This document shows positions 55,955 through 62,764 of a DNA stretch of 64,000 bases, one piece after another. The stretch's first letter is position 1. Every line of letters starts with the position of its first letter. Source of the DNA: Solirubrobacterales bacterium (GTDB lineage Bacteria; Actinomycetota; Thermoleophilia; Solirubrobacterales; Solirubrobacteraceae); the NCBI GenBank assembly GCA_027315115.1, contig DAHUYQ010000016.1, positions 62,001 through 126,000 of the forward strand, in the 5' to 3' direction. The position numbers and the translations under genes are program-made. A model generated the notes under the pieces. That model did not search any database and was not told the DNA's origin. It was given only the letters and a program-made list of their open reading frames with translations.

Positions 55955-56602
55955 ATGCGCAAGGTATTCGAGATCGGCGGCCTGGTCGCCGCCGTCGTCC
56001 TGGTCGGCTTCGGCATCGCCGCGATCGTGCTTGGCGTGGGCGGCAACAACGAAGTGCAGACCGCCCTGAAGCAGCAGAAGCTGACGGGCACTCCGAACAT
56101 GACTCCGAGCGTCGAGACCGCAGCCGCCAAGAAGGCCGGTCTGAACATCTCGGCGATCGAAATGCCGACCTGCGCCATCGCGGGCAAGGCGGTCACCGAA
56201 GGCAAAGACGCGCGCTGCTTCGCCGACTACATGCGCGTCGATGCGCTGATGGCCACGGGCGGACTGGTCTACTCGCAGATGCCGCACTACGCGACCGCCG
56301 ACGGCAAGGGCACCAACAACGAAGCTGAAGCTTTGAAGGTGGGCGGCAAGGCCGTGGAAAACTCAGCCCGCAACGTGTGGGTGACCGAGACCGCGCTCTC
56401 GACCGCGCTCAACGCCTCCTACATGGCAGAACAGACGGCGCTGTTCGGCGTGGTCGTGGGCATCGCCCTGCTGCTCGCCGGCGTCGGCTTCGCGGTGCTG
56501 ACGATCGCGGGCGCCCTGCGCAACCCGGAGACGGCGCTTGGCTTCCTACGTGGCCGCTCGATCAGGCGCGGACACGGCGGAGCGCCGGCGACTTCGCACT
56601 AG
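55955..56602 (+). CDS. Membrane protein of unknown function with extracytoplasmic domain
   Basis: 215 aa. Helix 1 (VFEIGGLVAAVVLVGFGIAA, about 4-28), an exported domain of 120 residues or so with two Cys (PTCAIAGKAV and ARCFADYMRV, probable disulfide), and helix 2 near 158-182 (ALFGVVVGIALLLAGVGFAV), then a basic cytosolic tail. GGAAGGGAG lies 8 nt upstream of ATG. The N-terminus MRKVFEIGGLVAAVVL is a pattern I associate with Thermoleophilia genomes, of unknown role. An open 216-nt region upstream holds TTGACA (55838) without a good -10. Confidence 0.7.
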   Translation: MRKVFEIGGLVAAVVLVGFGIAAIVLGVGGNNEVQTALKQQKLTGTPNMTPSVETAAAKKAGLNISAIEMPTCAIAGKAVTEGKDARCFADYMRVDALMATGGLVYSQMPHYATADGKGTNNEAEALKVGGKAVENSARNVWVTETALSTALNASYMAEQTALFGVVVGIALLLAGVGFAVLTIAGALRNPETALGFLRGRSIRRGHGGAPATSH

Positions 56603-56738
56603 CGAAGCCCGACCGAGCTCGCCTCGCGCGAGCTCTCATCCAGGACCCGCGGCGGGCCGTCGAAAGGCGGCCCGTCAGCGTGTCCAACACGACGCTCGCT
56701 CGTCAGCGAGCACGCAGAGATCCGCAGGCTGCCGGCCC

Positions 56739-57092
56739 TCAGAGGGCCGAGACCTGCTCCTCCTCGGCGACCCGGAAGGATGAGCCGCATCCGCAGGCCG
56801 CGACGACGTTCGGGTTGTTGACTTTGAAGCCGGCGCCCTGGAGGCTCTCCTCGTAGTCGATCACCGAGCCGCGCACATACTGCAGGCTCGGGCCGTCCAC
56901 GAGCAGCTTCAGGCCATGGTCCTCGAACACCTCGTCCCCGTCGCGCTGCTCATCGAAGGCGAGCTGGTACTGGAAGCCTGAGCAGCCTCCACCCCGCACG
57001 CCCACTCGCAGCCCCGCAAGGCTCATGTCCGCCTGCTGCGCCGCGAGGAACTCGCGAACCTTCTCAGCGCCCTTGTCGGTCAGGGTGATCAT
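56739..57092 (-). CDS. erpA: A-type iron-sulphur carrier (ErpA/IscA/HesB)
   Basis: 117 aa from ATG 57092. Carries and delivers FeS clusters. The three ligand Cys are Cys37 (GGGCSGF) and Cys100, Cys102 (AACGCGSSF). The rest (ITLTDKGAEKVREFL, YQLAFDEQRDGDEVFEDHGL, SLQYVRGSVIDYEESLQGAG, FKVNNPN) is standard. An open upstream frame to 57170 is rejected because a TATACT -10 box lies 9 nt before ATG 57092. It is divergent from a BolA gene with a CGFS glutaredoxin next, the usual partners of A-type carriers. Confidence 0.94.
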   Translation of the reverse strand: MITLTDKGAEKVREFLAAQQADMSLAGLRVGVRGGGCSGFQYQLAFDEQRDGDEVFEDHGLKLLVDGPSLQYVRGSVIDYEESLQGAGFKVNNPNVVAACGCGSSFRVAEEEQVSAL

Positions 57093-57101
57093 GCTTTCCA
57101 A

Positions 57102-57107
57102 AGTATA
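57102..57107 (-). promoter_or_regulatory. -10 box of erpA (leaderless)
   Basis: TATACT on the minus strand, 9 nt before the erpA ATG, so the transcript would be nearly leaderless. Confidence 0.55.
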
Positions 57108-57138
57108 GCGATGCGCGATCGGCGCTAATGTGGGTGCC

Positions 57139-57414
57139 ATGCCAACCGCCGATGAGATCAAGCAGCGCATCGAGGCTGCGATACCGGGAGCGCACGCCGA
57201 GGTGGAGGACTACACCGGGGGCGGGGACCACTTCCGTGCCAGCGTGACCGCGGCCGCCTTCGCCGGACGCAGCCGCATCGAGCAGCACCGTCTCGTCTAC
57301 GAGGTCTTCGGCGCCGAGATCGGGGGGCCGATCCACGCGCTCGCGCTGAAGACCGCGGTCCCCAGCAACGCGGAGGCCGACGCCGCGGCATCCGCACCGA
57401 CGCCAAGCCGATAG
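57139..57414 (+). CDS. BolA-family protein
   Basis: 91 aa. The BolA fold is visible: MPTADEIKQRIEAAIPGAHA, then VEDYTGGGDHFRASVTAAAF with the conserved DGDHFxA-type motif, and RIEQHRLVYEVFGAEIGGPIHALAL. BolA proteins bind a [2Fe-2S] cluster together with CGFS glutaredoxins and act in cluster trafficking; the next gene encodes such a glutaredoxin. ATG 57139 is chosen over GTG 57130. The Ala-rich tail after residue 80 is extra. Confidence 0.9.
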   Translation: MPTADEIKQRIEAAIPGAHAEVEDYTGGGDHFRASVTAAAFAGRSRIEQHRLVYEVFGAEIGGPIHALALKTAVPSNAEADAAASAPTPSR

Positions 57415-57424
57415 GAGCACACCG

Positions 57425-57829
57425 ATGTCCACTCCTGAGACCAACCCGATCCGTGATGCGATCGCCGAGGCGATCTCCGAGCACGAGGTCATCCTGTTCA
57501 TGAAGGGCACCCCCGAGGCGCCGGCGTGCGGGTTCTCCGCCCGCACCGTCGCCGCGCTGCAGGCCACAGGCGCCCCGTTCGCCGCGGTCGACATCCTGCC
57601 CGACCCGCGCATCCGCCAGGAGCTCTCCGCGCTCTCCAACTGGCCGACGATCCCGCAGCTGTTCGTCAAGGGCGAGCTGGTCGGCGGCTGCGACATCGTG
57701 ACCGAGATGTACGAGACCGGCGAGCTGGCGCAGGCGCTCGGCGTCGAGGCTGCCGCCACGCCGCAGCAGCCGGTGCAGGAGCAGCAGCAGCCCGCGCACG
57801 GCCTGGGCATCGAAAACCGCCTCGGCTGA
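57425..57829 (+). CDS. grxD: Monothiol CGFS glutaredoxin (Grx4/GrxD)
   Basis: 134 aa. Active site PACGFSARTV with Cys35, then KG upstream (LFMKGTPEAP), WPTIPQLFVKGELVGGCDI with the cis-Pro and the GGxDI glutathione site. CGFS glutaredoxins hold a bridging [2Fe-2S] with glutathione, pair with BolA and hand clusters to ErpA-type carriers. The gene follows bolA by 10 nt. A Gln-rich tail (about 112-125) is unusual. Confidence 0.93.
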   Translation: MSTPETNPIRDAIAEAISEHEVILFMKGTPEAPACGFSARTVAALQATGAPFAAVDILPDPRIRQELSALSNWPTIPQLFVKGELVGGCDIVTEMYETGELAQALGVEAAATPQQPVQEQQQPAHGLGIENRLG

Positions 57830-57908
57830 GAGACGGCGAGACGACCGGCAGGCGAGGGCCGGACCGGCCGGGACGCCGACCCTGCGGTTGCTGTAGGGTC
57901 AGCCTCCA

Positions 57909-58772
57909 ATGAGCCCGGTCGCGATAGTCAGCGACACAACGCATTACCTCCCGCCTGAGCTCGTAGAGCGCGAAGGCATCCACCAGGTGAGCCTGTACGT
58001 GGGCTGGACCGGCGAATCCACGAAGGAGCTGGAGCTGGGCGGCTTCGACGCCTTCTACGCGCGACTTGCCAGCGATCCGGCCACCCCGACGACCTCCCAG
58101 CCTTCGATCGGAGACTTCCTGGCGGTCTGGGAGCCGCTGCTCGAGGAAGGCAAGGACATCGTCTCGGTGCATCTGGCGGGCGGGATCTCGGGCACCTGCG
58201 AGGCGGCAAGGCAGGCGCGCGCGCTGCTGGCCGAGCGCGGTCTCGGTGAGCGCGTCGAGGTGATCGACGGCGAGACGGGCTGCGGCGGCCTCGGCTTCCT
58301 GCTGCTTGCGGGGGTGGCTGCGGCGCGCGCGGGCGGAGACCTTCAGGCTGTGGCCGAGCACGTCAAGAAGGCGCGGGAGCGCGCGCGCATCTGGTTCTGC
58401 ATCGACACGCTGGAGTACCTGCGGCGGGGCGGGCGCATCGGCAAGGCGCAGGCGTGGCTGGGCGGCACGCTGAAGATCAAGCCGATCCTCACGCTCCAGT
58501 ACGAGATCACGCCGATCGAGCGAGTGCGCACCTCCAAGCGCGCCTTCGAGCGGATGGTCGAGTACGGACAGAGGCTGGTGGATGAAGGTCTCACCGCGTG
58601 GGCCGTGCAGCACATCCAGGCCCGCGAGGAGGCGGAGCGTCTGGCGCAGCGCTGCCGCGATGTGGTCGGCGGCGAGCCGCTGTTCATCTCCGAGGTCGGC
58701 CCGGTGATCGGCACCTACACGGGTCCCGGCCTGCTCGGCGTGGGCGGCATCGATCCGGCGTTTCTGGCGTAG
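57909..58772 (+). CDS. DegV-family fatty-acid-binding protein
   Basis: 287 aa, the length of DegV/FakB proteins, which bind fatty acids for phosphorylation by FakA. Family motifs: VAIVSDTTHYLPPELV, PTTSQPSIGDF (TSQPSxxxF), SVHLAGGISGTCEAARQA (SxLSGTxQxA-type), VEVIDGETGCGGLGF, and WFCIDTLEYLRRGGRIGKAQAWLG. No FakA/DAK gene is adjacent in the window. Starts at ATG 57909. Confidence 0.92.
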   Translation: MSPVAIVSDTTHYLPPELVEREGIHQVSLYVGWTGESTKELELGGFDAFYARLASDPATPTTSQPSIGDFLAVWEPLLEEGKDIVSVHLAGGISGTCEAARQARALLAERGLGERVEVIDGETGCGGLGFLLLAGVAAARAGGDLQAVAEHVKKARERARIWFCIDTLEYLRRGGRIGKAQAWLGGTLKIKPILTLQYEITPIERVRTSKRAFERMVEYGQRLVDEGLTAWAVQHIQAREEAERLAQRCRDVVGGEPLFISEVGPVIGTYTGPGLLGVGGIDPAFLA

Positions 58773-58787
58773 AGCCCGCTTGTCGAA

Positions 58788-58820
58788 GCTATAGCTGATC
58801 CCGTTATAACCGGCTATAGC
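58788..58820 (+). promoter_or_regulatory. Two GCTATAGC palindromes before the DUF2283 gene
   Basis: Perfect 8-bp palindromes at 58788-58795 and 58813-58820 lie 25 bp apart centre to centre; the second abuts the ATG. TATAAC lies between them (58805-58810) as a possible -10. This pattern suggests a dimer-pair operator and a leaderless transcript. Confidence 0.5.
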
Positions 58821-59090
58821 ATGGTGGTCGATTACGACACCGATGCTGGCGCGACTTACGTCGAGTTGGCCGGCTACGACGAGGACAAAGCCGATCATAC
58901 GGTCGAGGTCGTCAGGGGCTTGGTCACCGTGGATGTCGACAGCTTCGAGGAGCCAATCGGCGTGGAGATCCTGATGGCGCCAGCCGAGATCGACGAGGCG
59001 ACGCTACGGCCGCTTGCGGCCCGCTTCCCGACGCTTGATCTGGCAGCGCTGGGTGCCGCCATCGCGGGCCGCCGGCTGGCTGCGGCCTGA
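58821..59090 (+). CDS. DUF2283 domain protein
   Basis: 89 aa. DUF2283 pattern: VVDYDTDAGATYVELAGYDE, DHTVEVVRGLVTVDVDSFEE, PIGVEILMAP, with the D.D.DA.Y and G.EIL motifs. DUF2283 proteins often act as antitoxins next to DUF4258 toxins; no such toxin is adjacent, so it may be an orphan. Twin palindromes in front support autoregulation. Confidence 0.82.
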   Translation: MVVDYDTDAGATYVELAGYDEDKADHTVEVVRGLVTVDVDSFEEPIGVEILMAPAEIDEATLRPLAARFPTLDLAALGAAIAGRRLAAA

Positions 59091-59105
59091 TCCCCTGCGC
59101 CGGCC

Positions 59106-59315
59106 TATCGGCCGGTCTCAACTAGACGGTCGAGAGTCAAGCAAGGCAAGGACGCAGCGAGCGTGGCGTGCTCCGCACGCGAGCGAGCGAGGACGCCGCC
59201 TCGCGCCGGCTATCGGCCGGTCTCAACTAGACGGTCGAGAGTCAAGCAAGGCAAGGACGCAGCGAGCGTGGCGTGCTCCGCACGCGAGCGAGCGAGGACG
59301 CCGCCTCGCGCCGGC
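59106..59315. repeat. Perfect 105-bp tandem duplication
   Basis: Two identical 105-bp units run 59106-59210 and 59211-59315, with the first bases of a third copy. Each unit has the short hairpin GCGTGC-TCC-GCACGC. The length is a multiple of three and the units are open in one frame, but no credible gene starts there. Confidence 0.9.
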
Positions 59316-59325
59316 TATCGGCCGT

Positions 59326-59553
59326 CTAGCGGCGCCGCCGGCGTTTGCCGGCGAATACCGCGGCAAGCCCGCCGCCGAGCACGAAGCCGGCGACCGCAGC
59401 GCCGATCAGCGCTTCTTTGCGGTGCTTTTCGATCTGGCCGCGCCAGTCGGTGACGACCGCGACCTCGCCGCGCAGGCGTTCCAGGGACAGCGCCAACTCG
59501 GCGCGGTTGGCCTCGATGGAGCTGCGGATCTCAACAGGTGAGCGGCTTGGCAT
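59326..59553 (-). CDS. DUF3618 membrane protein
   Basis: 75 aa. The N-terminal half is the DUF3618 pattern (RSPVEIRSSIEANRAELALS, LERLRGEVA, a helix with coiled-coil character). The C-terminal half has a membrane helix (IGAAVAGFVLGGGLAAVFAG) and ends in five Arg. Last gene of an operon of small envelope genes. The frame ends next to the 105-bp repeats. Confidence 0.75.
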   Translation of the reverse strand: MPSRSPVEIRSSIEANRAELALSLERLRGEVAVVTDWRGQIEKHRKEALIGAAVAGFVLGGGLAAVFAGKRRRRR

Positions 59554-59592
59554 CGGCGCGATCCTCCTTCGGTTCCTTGCCTTCGATCACGA

Positions 59593-60045
59593 TCACCGGC
59601 GCCCGGCTCCCTCGGTGACAGGCTCTCCGCCGCCGCTCACGGTCTCCCGGATCTTGCGGGCCTCCTCGATCGCCATGTTCGGCGTGGGAGGCGAGCCGGC
59701 TTTGACGGCCTTGGCGGCCGCGAAGCCGGCGATCACGCCCAGCAGCAGCAGGATCAAGGCCATCGCGAAGAAGCCCCAGAAGTAGGTGAACTGGTTGCCG
59801 ATCGGCAGCTCGAAGTAGAGCAGCCACGCAAGCCCGACCAGAGCGAAGAACAGCGCCATCACCACGAAGACGCCGGCGGCGATGCCGACGACGGCGCCCT
59901 TGGCGATGCGCGTCGCCTTCTGCGTCATCTCCGCCTTCGCGAGCTCTATCTCCTCGCGCACGAGCAGCGAGGCGCGCTCGGAGACCTCCGTGATCGCGGC
60001 GGCGAGGTTGGCGGACCTCTGCTCTCCTTCGACAGGCGCGCTCAT
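59593..60045 (-). CDS. Phage-holin-like / DUF1469 membrane protein
   Basis: 150 aa. An N-terminal amphipathic helix (VSERASLLVREEIELAKAEM) precedes two membrane helices (about 55-80 and 90-112), the plan of the actinobacterial holin-3 superfamily (DUF1469). These are cellular envelope-stress genes, not phage lysis genes. It overlaps the 67-aa gene upstream by ATGA. Confidence 0.8.
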   Translation of the reverse strand: MSAPVEGEQRSANLAAAITEVSERASLLVREEIELAKAEMTQKATRIAKGAVVGIAAGVFVVMALFFALVGLAWLLYFELPIGNQFTYFWGFFAMALILLLLGVIAGFAAAKAVKAGSPPTPNMAIEEARKIRETVSGGGEPVTEGAGRR

Positions 60046-60245
60046 GAGCGCACCCGGCGCAGCAGCAGCGCGAGCACGAGCCCGCCCACGAACGCAGCGC
60101 CGACGGCGACCTCGGGGCGCCCGCCGGCCATCGGGTGGGCGGGGCTCCCAATCTCCGAGGACGGATGTGCGGCGGGCTCCTGCGGACCGGCGCCGTTGCC
60201 GGAGCTCGACGGCTCAACCATCCCGTTCATGTCCGATGCGCTCAT
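60042..60245 (-). CDS. Small tail-anchored membrane protein (67 aa)
   Basis: ATG 60245 opens a Ser/Pro/Gly-rich segment of about 45 residues and one C-terminal helix (VAVGAAFVGGLVLALLLRRV). Both ends overlap neighbours by ATGA, which supports it as real. It resembles the small proteins encoded beside holin-like DUF1469 genes. Role unknown. Confidence 0.65.
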   Translation of the reverse strand: MSASDMNGMVEPSSSGNGAGPQEPAAHPSSEIGSPAHPMAGGRPEVAVGAAFVGGLVLALLLRRVRS

Positions 60246-60376
60246 TCCGGTGGCTCCTCGTCGAAGATCCGCCTCCAGGCCATCGCGGCGACGCGCTGGG
60301 CAAGAATGCTCGCAAGCGCGCCGAACGCCGTGAGGACGCCCGACCACATCAGGCGCTTCACCATCTCGTTCTCCAT
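60242..60376 (-). CDS. 44-aa membrane protein, DUF4235-like
   Basis: ATG 60376, product MENEMVKRLMWSGVLTAFGA followed by LASILAQRVAAMAWRRIFDE and a final EPPE. One helix and an RRIFDEEPP end resemble DUF4235 proteins. The stop overlaps the next start by ATGA and it begins 10 nt after the TetR stop, so the operon is tight. It is too short for most gene finders. An internal ATG (residue 5) is the alternative start. Confidence 0.65.
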   Translation of the reverse strand: MENEMVKRLMWSGVLTAFGALASILAQRVAAMAWRRIFDEEPPE

Positions 60377-60386
60377 CTGCCGCAGT

Positions 60387-61040
60387 CTAATCACCGTCCC
60401 GGTCGGCGTCGCGGCGCCCGTGCGAGGCGCCGCTGATCTCCAGGCCGCCGCAGATCGTCTCCACGACCAGCCGCTTGGCGCGCTCGTAGTGCTCCTCGTC
60501 GGCTGGAAGCATCTCGAAGATCCAGCCGGTGAGCATCTGCTCGATCGCGCCGTAGAAGGCCATCGCGGCGAACTCGGCGTCGATCTCGGCCTTGAAGGCG
60601 CCCTGTCGCTGGGCTCCCTCCACGATCGCCGCGATCCTGCGGTATGCCTCCCGGATGCGGGCCAGATGCGTCTGCCCGAAGGAGTTCGCCGCGCGCGTCA
60701 CGTCGACGATGATCACCTTCATCAGGTCCGGGTCGTGCCTGTAGCTGTCCACGATGAAGGAGGCGATCGCGTAGAGCTTCTCCCGCGCCGAGGCCTCCGT
60801 CGCGTCCACCTCGGCGATCATGTCGAGCATCACGTTCCAGCGCTCGAGGAAGAGCGTGTCCAGCACGCTGTCCTTGGAGCCGAAGTAGTGGTAGACGAGC
60901 CCGTAGGCGACCCCTGCCTCGTCGGCGATGTCAGAGACCCGGCAGGCGTGGAAGCCGCGACGCGCGAAGACCCGCACCGCCGCGTCCAGGATCGCCTGGC
61001 GGCGGTCCTGGGGCGCGCTGCGTGTGCGCACCGCGCTCAT
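60387..61040 (-). CDS. TetR-family regulator
   Basis: 217 aa from ATG 61040, which overlaps the nitrilase stop by ATGA. N-terminal HTH: RRQAILDAAVRVFARRGFHA, RVSDIADEAGVAYGLVYHYF, GSKDSVLDTLF. The C-terminal ligand-binding part (about 75-205) with EKLYAIASFIVDSY and EAYRRIAAIVEGAQRQGAF resembles FadR-like TetR proteins that sense acyl-CoAs. A palindrome ahead of the operon (61934-61953) has the TTGAC...GTCAA form seen in TetR sites for fatty-acid genes. Confidence 0.88.
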   Translation of the reverse strand: MSAVRTRSAPQDRRQAILDAAVRVFARRGFHACRVSDIADEAGVAYGLVYHYFGSKDSVLDTLFLERWNVMLDMIAEVDATEASAREKLYAIASFIVDSYRHDPDLMKVIIVDVTRAANSFGQTHLARIREAYRRIAAIVEGAQRQGAFKAEIDAEFAAMAFYGAIEQMLTGWIFEMLPADEEHYERAKRLVVETICGGLEISGASHGRRDADRDGD

Positions 61041-61891
61041 GCGGCACGCGGCGTCCCCGCCGCCGTGCTCGATTCCGGCCACCGGTATGCCCGCGGAGCC
61101 CTGTTTGCCAGCGATGGCAGCTTGCGCCGCACCTGCGCCTGGGCGTCGAGGTCGATCTCGGCGACGACGTGGCCCTCTTCACGCTCGCCGAGGCTTGCCA
61201 GCACCCTGCCCCAGGGATCGACGATCATCGAGCGCCCGCCCGACTCGTAGCCGTCGGGGTGCTTGCCGACCTGGTTGGCGGCCACCAGGAAGGCCTGGTT
61301 CTCGATCGCGCGGGCTCTGATGAGGACCTCCCAGTGCTCGCGGGTGGTCGGCAGGGTGAAGGCCGACGGCAGGGCGATCAGCAGCGCGCCGCGCAACGCC
61401 AGGATCCGAAAGACCTCGGGGAAGCGCAGGTCGTAGCAGATCGCGAGGCCGAGCGGCAGGCCCTGCGCTGACTCGCTGAGCACGATCTCGCTGCCCGGGT
61501 CCTCGATCTCCGACTCGCGATAGGCCTTGCCGTCGATCTCGACGTCGAACATGTGGATCTTGCGGTAGATAGCCCTGATCTCGCCGGCCGGATCGACGTG
61601 AACGCAGGTGTTCGCGAGCTTGGGCGAGCCGGGCACGCGCTCGGTGAACGAGCCGGCGACGAGGTCGACCGCCAACTCGGCGGCGACAGTCCGGGCCCAG
61701 GAGATCGCCGGCCCGTCGAGCGGCTGAGCGCCGGCCAGCAGCTTGTCCTTGGCGCCCATGGCCGTCCACTTCTCGGGAAGCACGATCAGCTTCGCGCCGT
61801 CGGCCGCCGCGGCGCGGACGTGACGATCCGCGGACGCAAGGTTTGCGGCCGTCTCATCGTTCGAGTTGAGCTGAACTGCCGCGACCCTCAT
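61037..61891 (-). CDS. Carbon-nitrogen hydrolase (nitrilase superfamily, Nit1/Nit2-like)
   Basis: 284 aa from ATG 61891. The catalytic triad is Glu40 (LIVLPEKW), Lys111 (RAIYRKIHMFDVEI) and Cys152 (LGLAICYDLRFPEV). HMFDVEIDGKAYRESE and the TREHWEVLIRARAIENQAFL block fit the Nit1/Nit2 group, which hydrolyse deaminated glutathione or omega-amides. An upstream ATG at 61951 would place the operator palindrome inside the gene, so the shorter start is preferred. Cytosolic. It is coupled to the TetR gene. Confidence 0.9.
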   Translation of the reverse strand: MRVAAVQLNSNDETAANLASADRHVRAAAADGAKLIVLPEKWTAMGAKDKLLAGAQPLDGPAISWARTVAAELAVDLVAGSFTERVPGSPKLANTCVHVDPAGEIRAIYRKIHMFDVEIDGKAYRESEIEDPGSEIVLSESAQGLPLGLAICYDLRFPEVFRILALRGALLIALPSAFTLPTTREHWEVLIRARAIENQAFLVAANQVGKHPDGYESGGRSMIVDPWGRVLASLGEREEGHVVAEIDLDAQAQVRRKLPSLANRAPRAYRWPESSTAAGTPRAA

Positions 61892-61933
61892 AGGTACACT
61901 GCCGACCTCGCGACGGGCGTCCCGCCAGGTTTC

Positions 61934-61953
61934 GATTGACAAGTCAGTCAATC
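61934..61953 (-). promoter_or_regulatory. 20-bp TetR-type operator palindrome
   Basis: GATTGAC-N6-GTCAATC is a perfect 7-bp inverted repeat lying between the MerR stop and the nitrilase start. It is the expected shape and size of a TetR-dimer site. The first TetR gene downstream is in the same operon, so autoregulation is likely. Confidence 0.65.
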
Positions 61954-62764
61954 ATTGTGAAGCATAACGCTTGGTCTTCGTCGCCCGCGACCGTGGCGCG
62001 CCCGTGGCGGGCTTGCTCTCGCGCCCATCCTGGCCGCCGCGGCCATCGTGCTGGCGCCGCAGCTCCGCCAGCAGCAGCTTCGAGTGCATCGCGCCCACCA
62101 GCTCGCGCAGCGGCTCCACGCCGGCCGCGACTATCTGGAGCGCGCGCTCGATCTCTACCTCACCGGCGAGCCGGTCCAGCAGCGCCCGCACCTCTTCGCG
62201 CACGAGCGGCTCCAGCGCCTCCCTGTAGCGCAGGGTGTCGTAGACGGTGAAGCCGAGCTCCTCCTCATAGCCACCGGCCCTGAAGCGAGAGATCGCCTCG
62301 ATGATCTTCACGTCGTCCTGGTCATAGCCCGCTCGGGTGGGCGTCAGGACGCCGAGCTCGGCCAGGCGCGCCAGGACGTTGGCTGGCATCTCGTAACGGC
62401 TGCGCACCTCCGCCGCCGAGACGCGCTCGCTCTCCGCGCTCGCCAGCGCGCGCTCGACGATCCGGTCCTCCAGGTCGATCAGAGCCTGCACCCGCTCGGG
62501 GTCGCGCTCGAGCAGGTCCTTGATCACGCGCAGAGGCATGAAGCGCTCCTCCTGCAAGCGCTTGATCAACTCGATCCGCTGCACGAAGTGCGGCGGGTAG
62601 TAGGCCATGTTGCGACTCGTCCGCCTGATCTCGGAGTCTTCGCCCAGCAGGCCCTCGCGCAGGTAGTGCCTGATCGTGCCGGCGCTCACCCCGCTGCGCT
62701 GGGCAAGCTCGCTCATCTTCAGCAGGTCCTTCAAGGGCCTGCTCAGAGCCGAGCCCTCGCTCAT
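61952..62764 (-). CDS. MerR-family regulator
   Basis: 270 aa. N-terminal winged helix: LKMSELAQRSGVSAGTIRHY, LREGLLGEDSEIRRTSRNMA, YYPPHFVQRIELIKRLQEER, with the MerR wing-like YYP. The C-terminal 150 residues or so are helical; a second HTH-like segment (RVSAAEVRSRYEMPANVLARLAELG) lies near 112-136. The Lys/Arg-rich end is basic. It overlaps the CaiB stop by ATGA, so it is in one operon with a CoA transferase and may control it. Effector unknown. Confidence 0.87.
   Translation of the reverse strand: MSEGSALSRPLKDLLKMSELAQRSGVSAGTIRHYLREGLLGEDSEIRRTSRNMAYYPPHFVQRIELIKRLQEERFMPLRVIKDLLERDPERVQALIDLEDRIVERALASAESERVSAAEVRSRYEMPANVLARLAELGVLTPTRAGYDQDDVKIIEAISRFRAGGYEEELGFTVYDTLRYREALEPLVREEVRALLDRLAGEVEIERALQIVAAGVEPLRELVGAMHSKLLLAELRRQHDGRGGQDGRESKPATGAPRSRATKTKRYASQ

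Noticed and set aside
59106-59315. CRISPR-like array
   Set aside because: Two adjacent 105-bp identical units without spacers are a tandem duplication, and no cas gene is present.
59593-60045. Prophage holin
   Set aside because: The holin-3/DUF1469 family is a common cellular envelope family in actinobacteria; no other phage gene is present.
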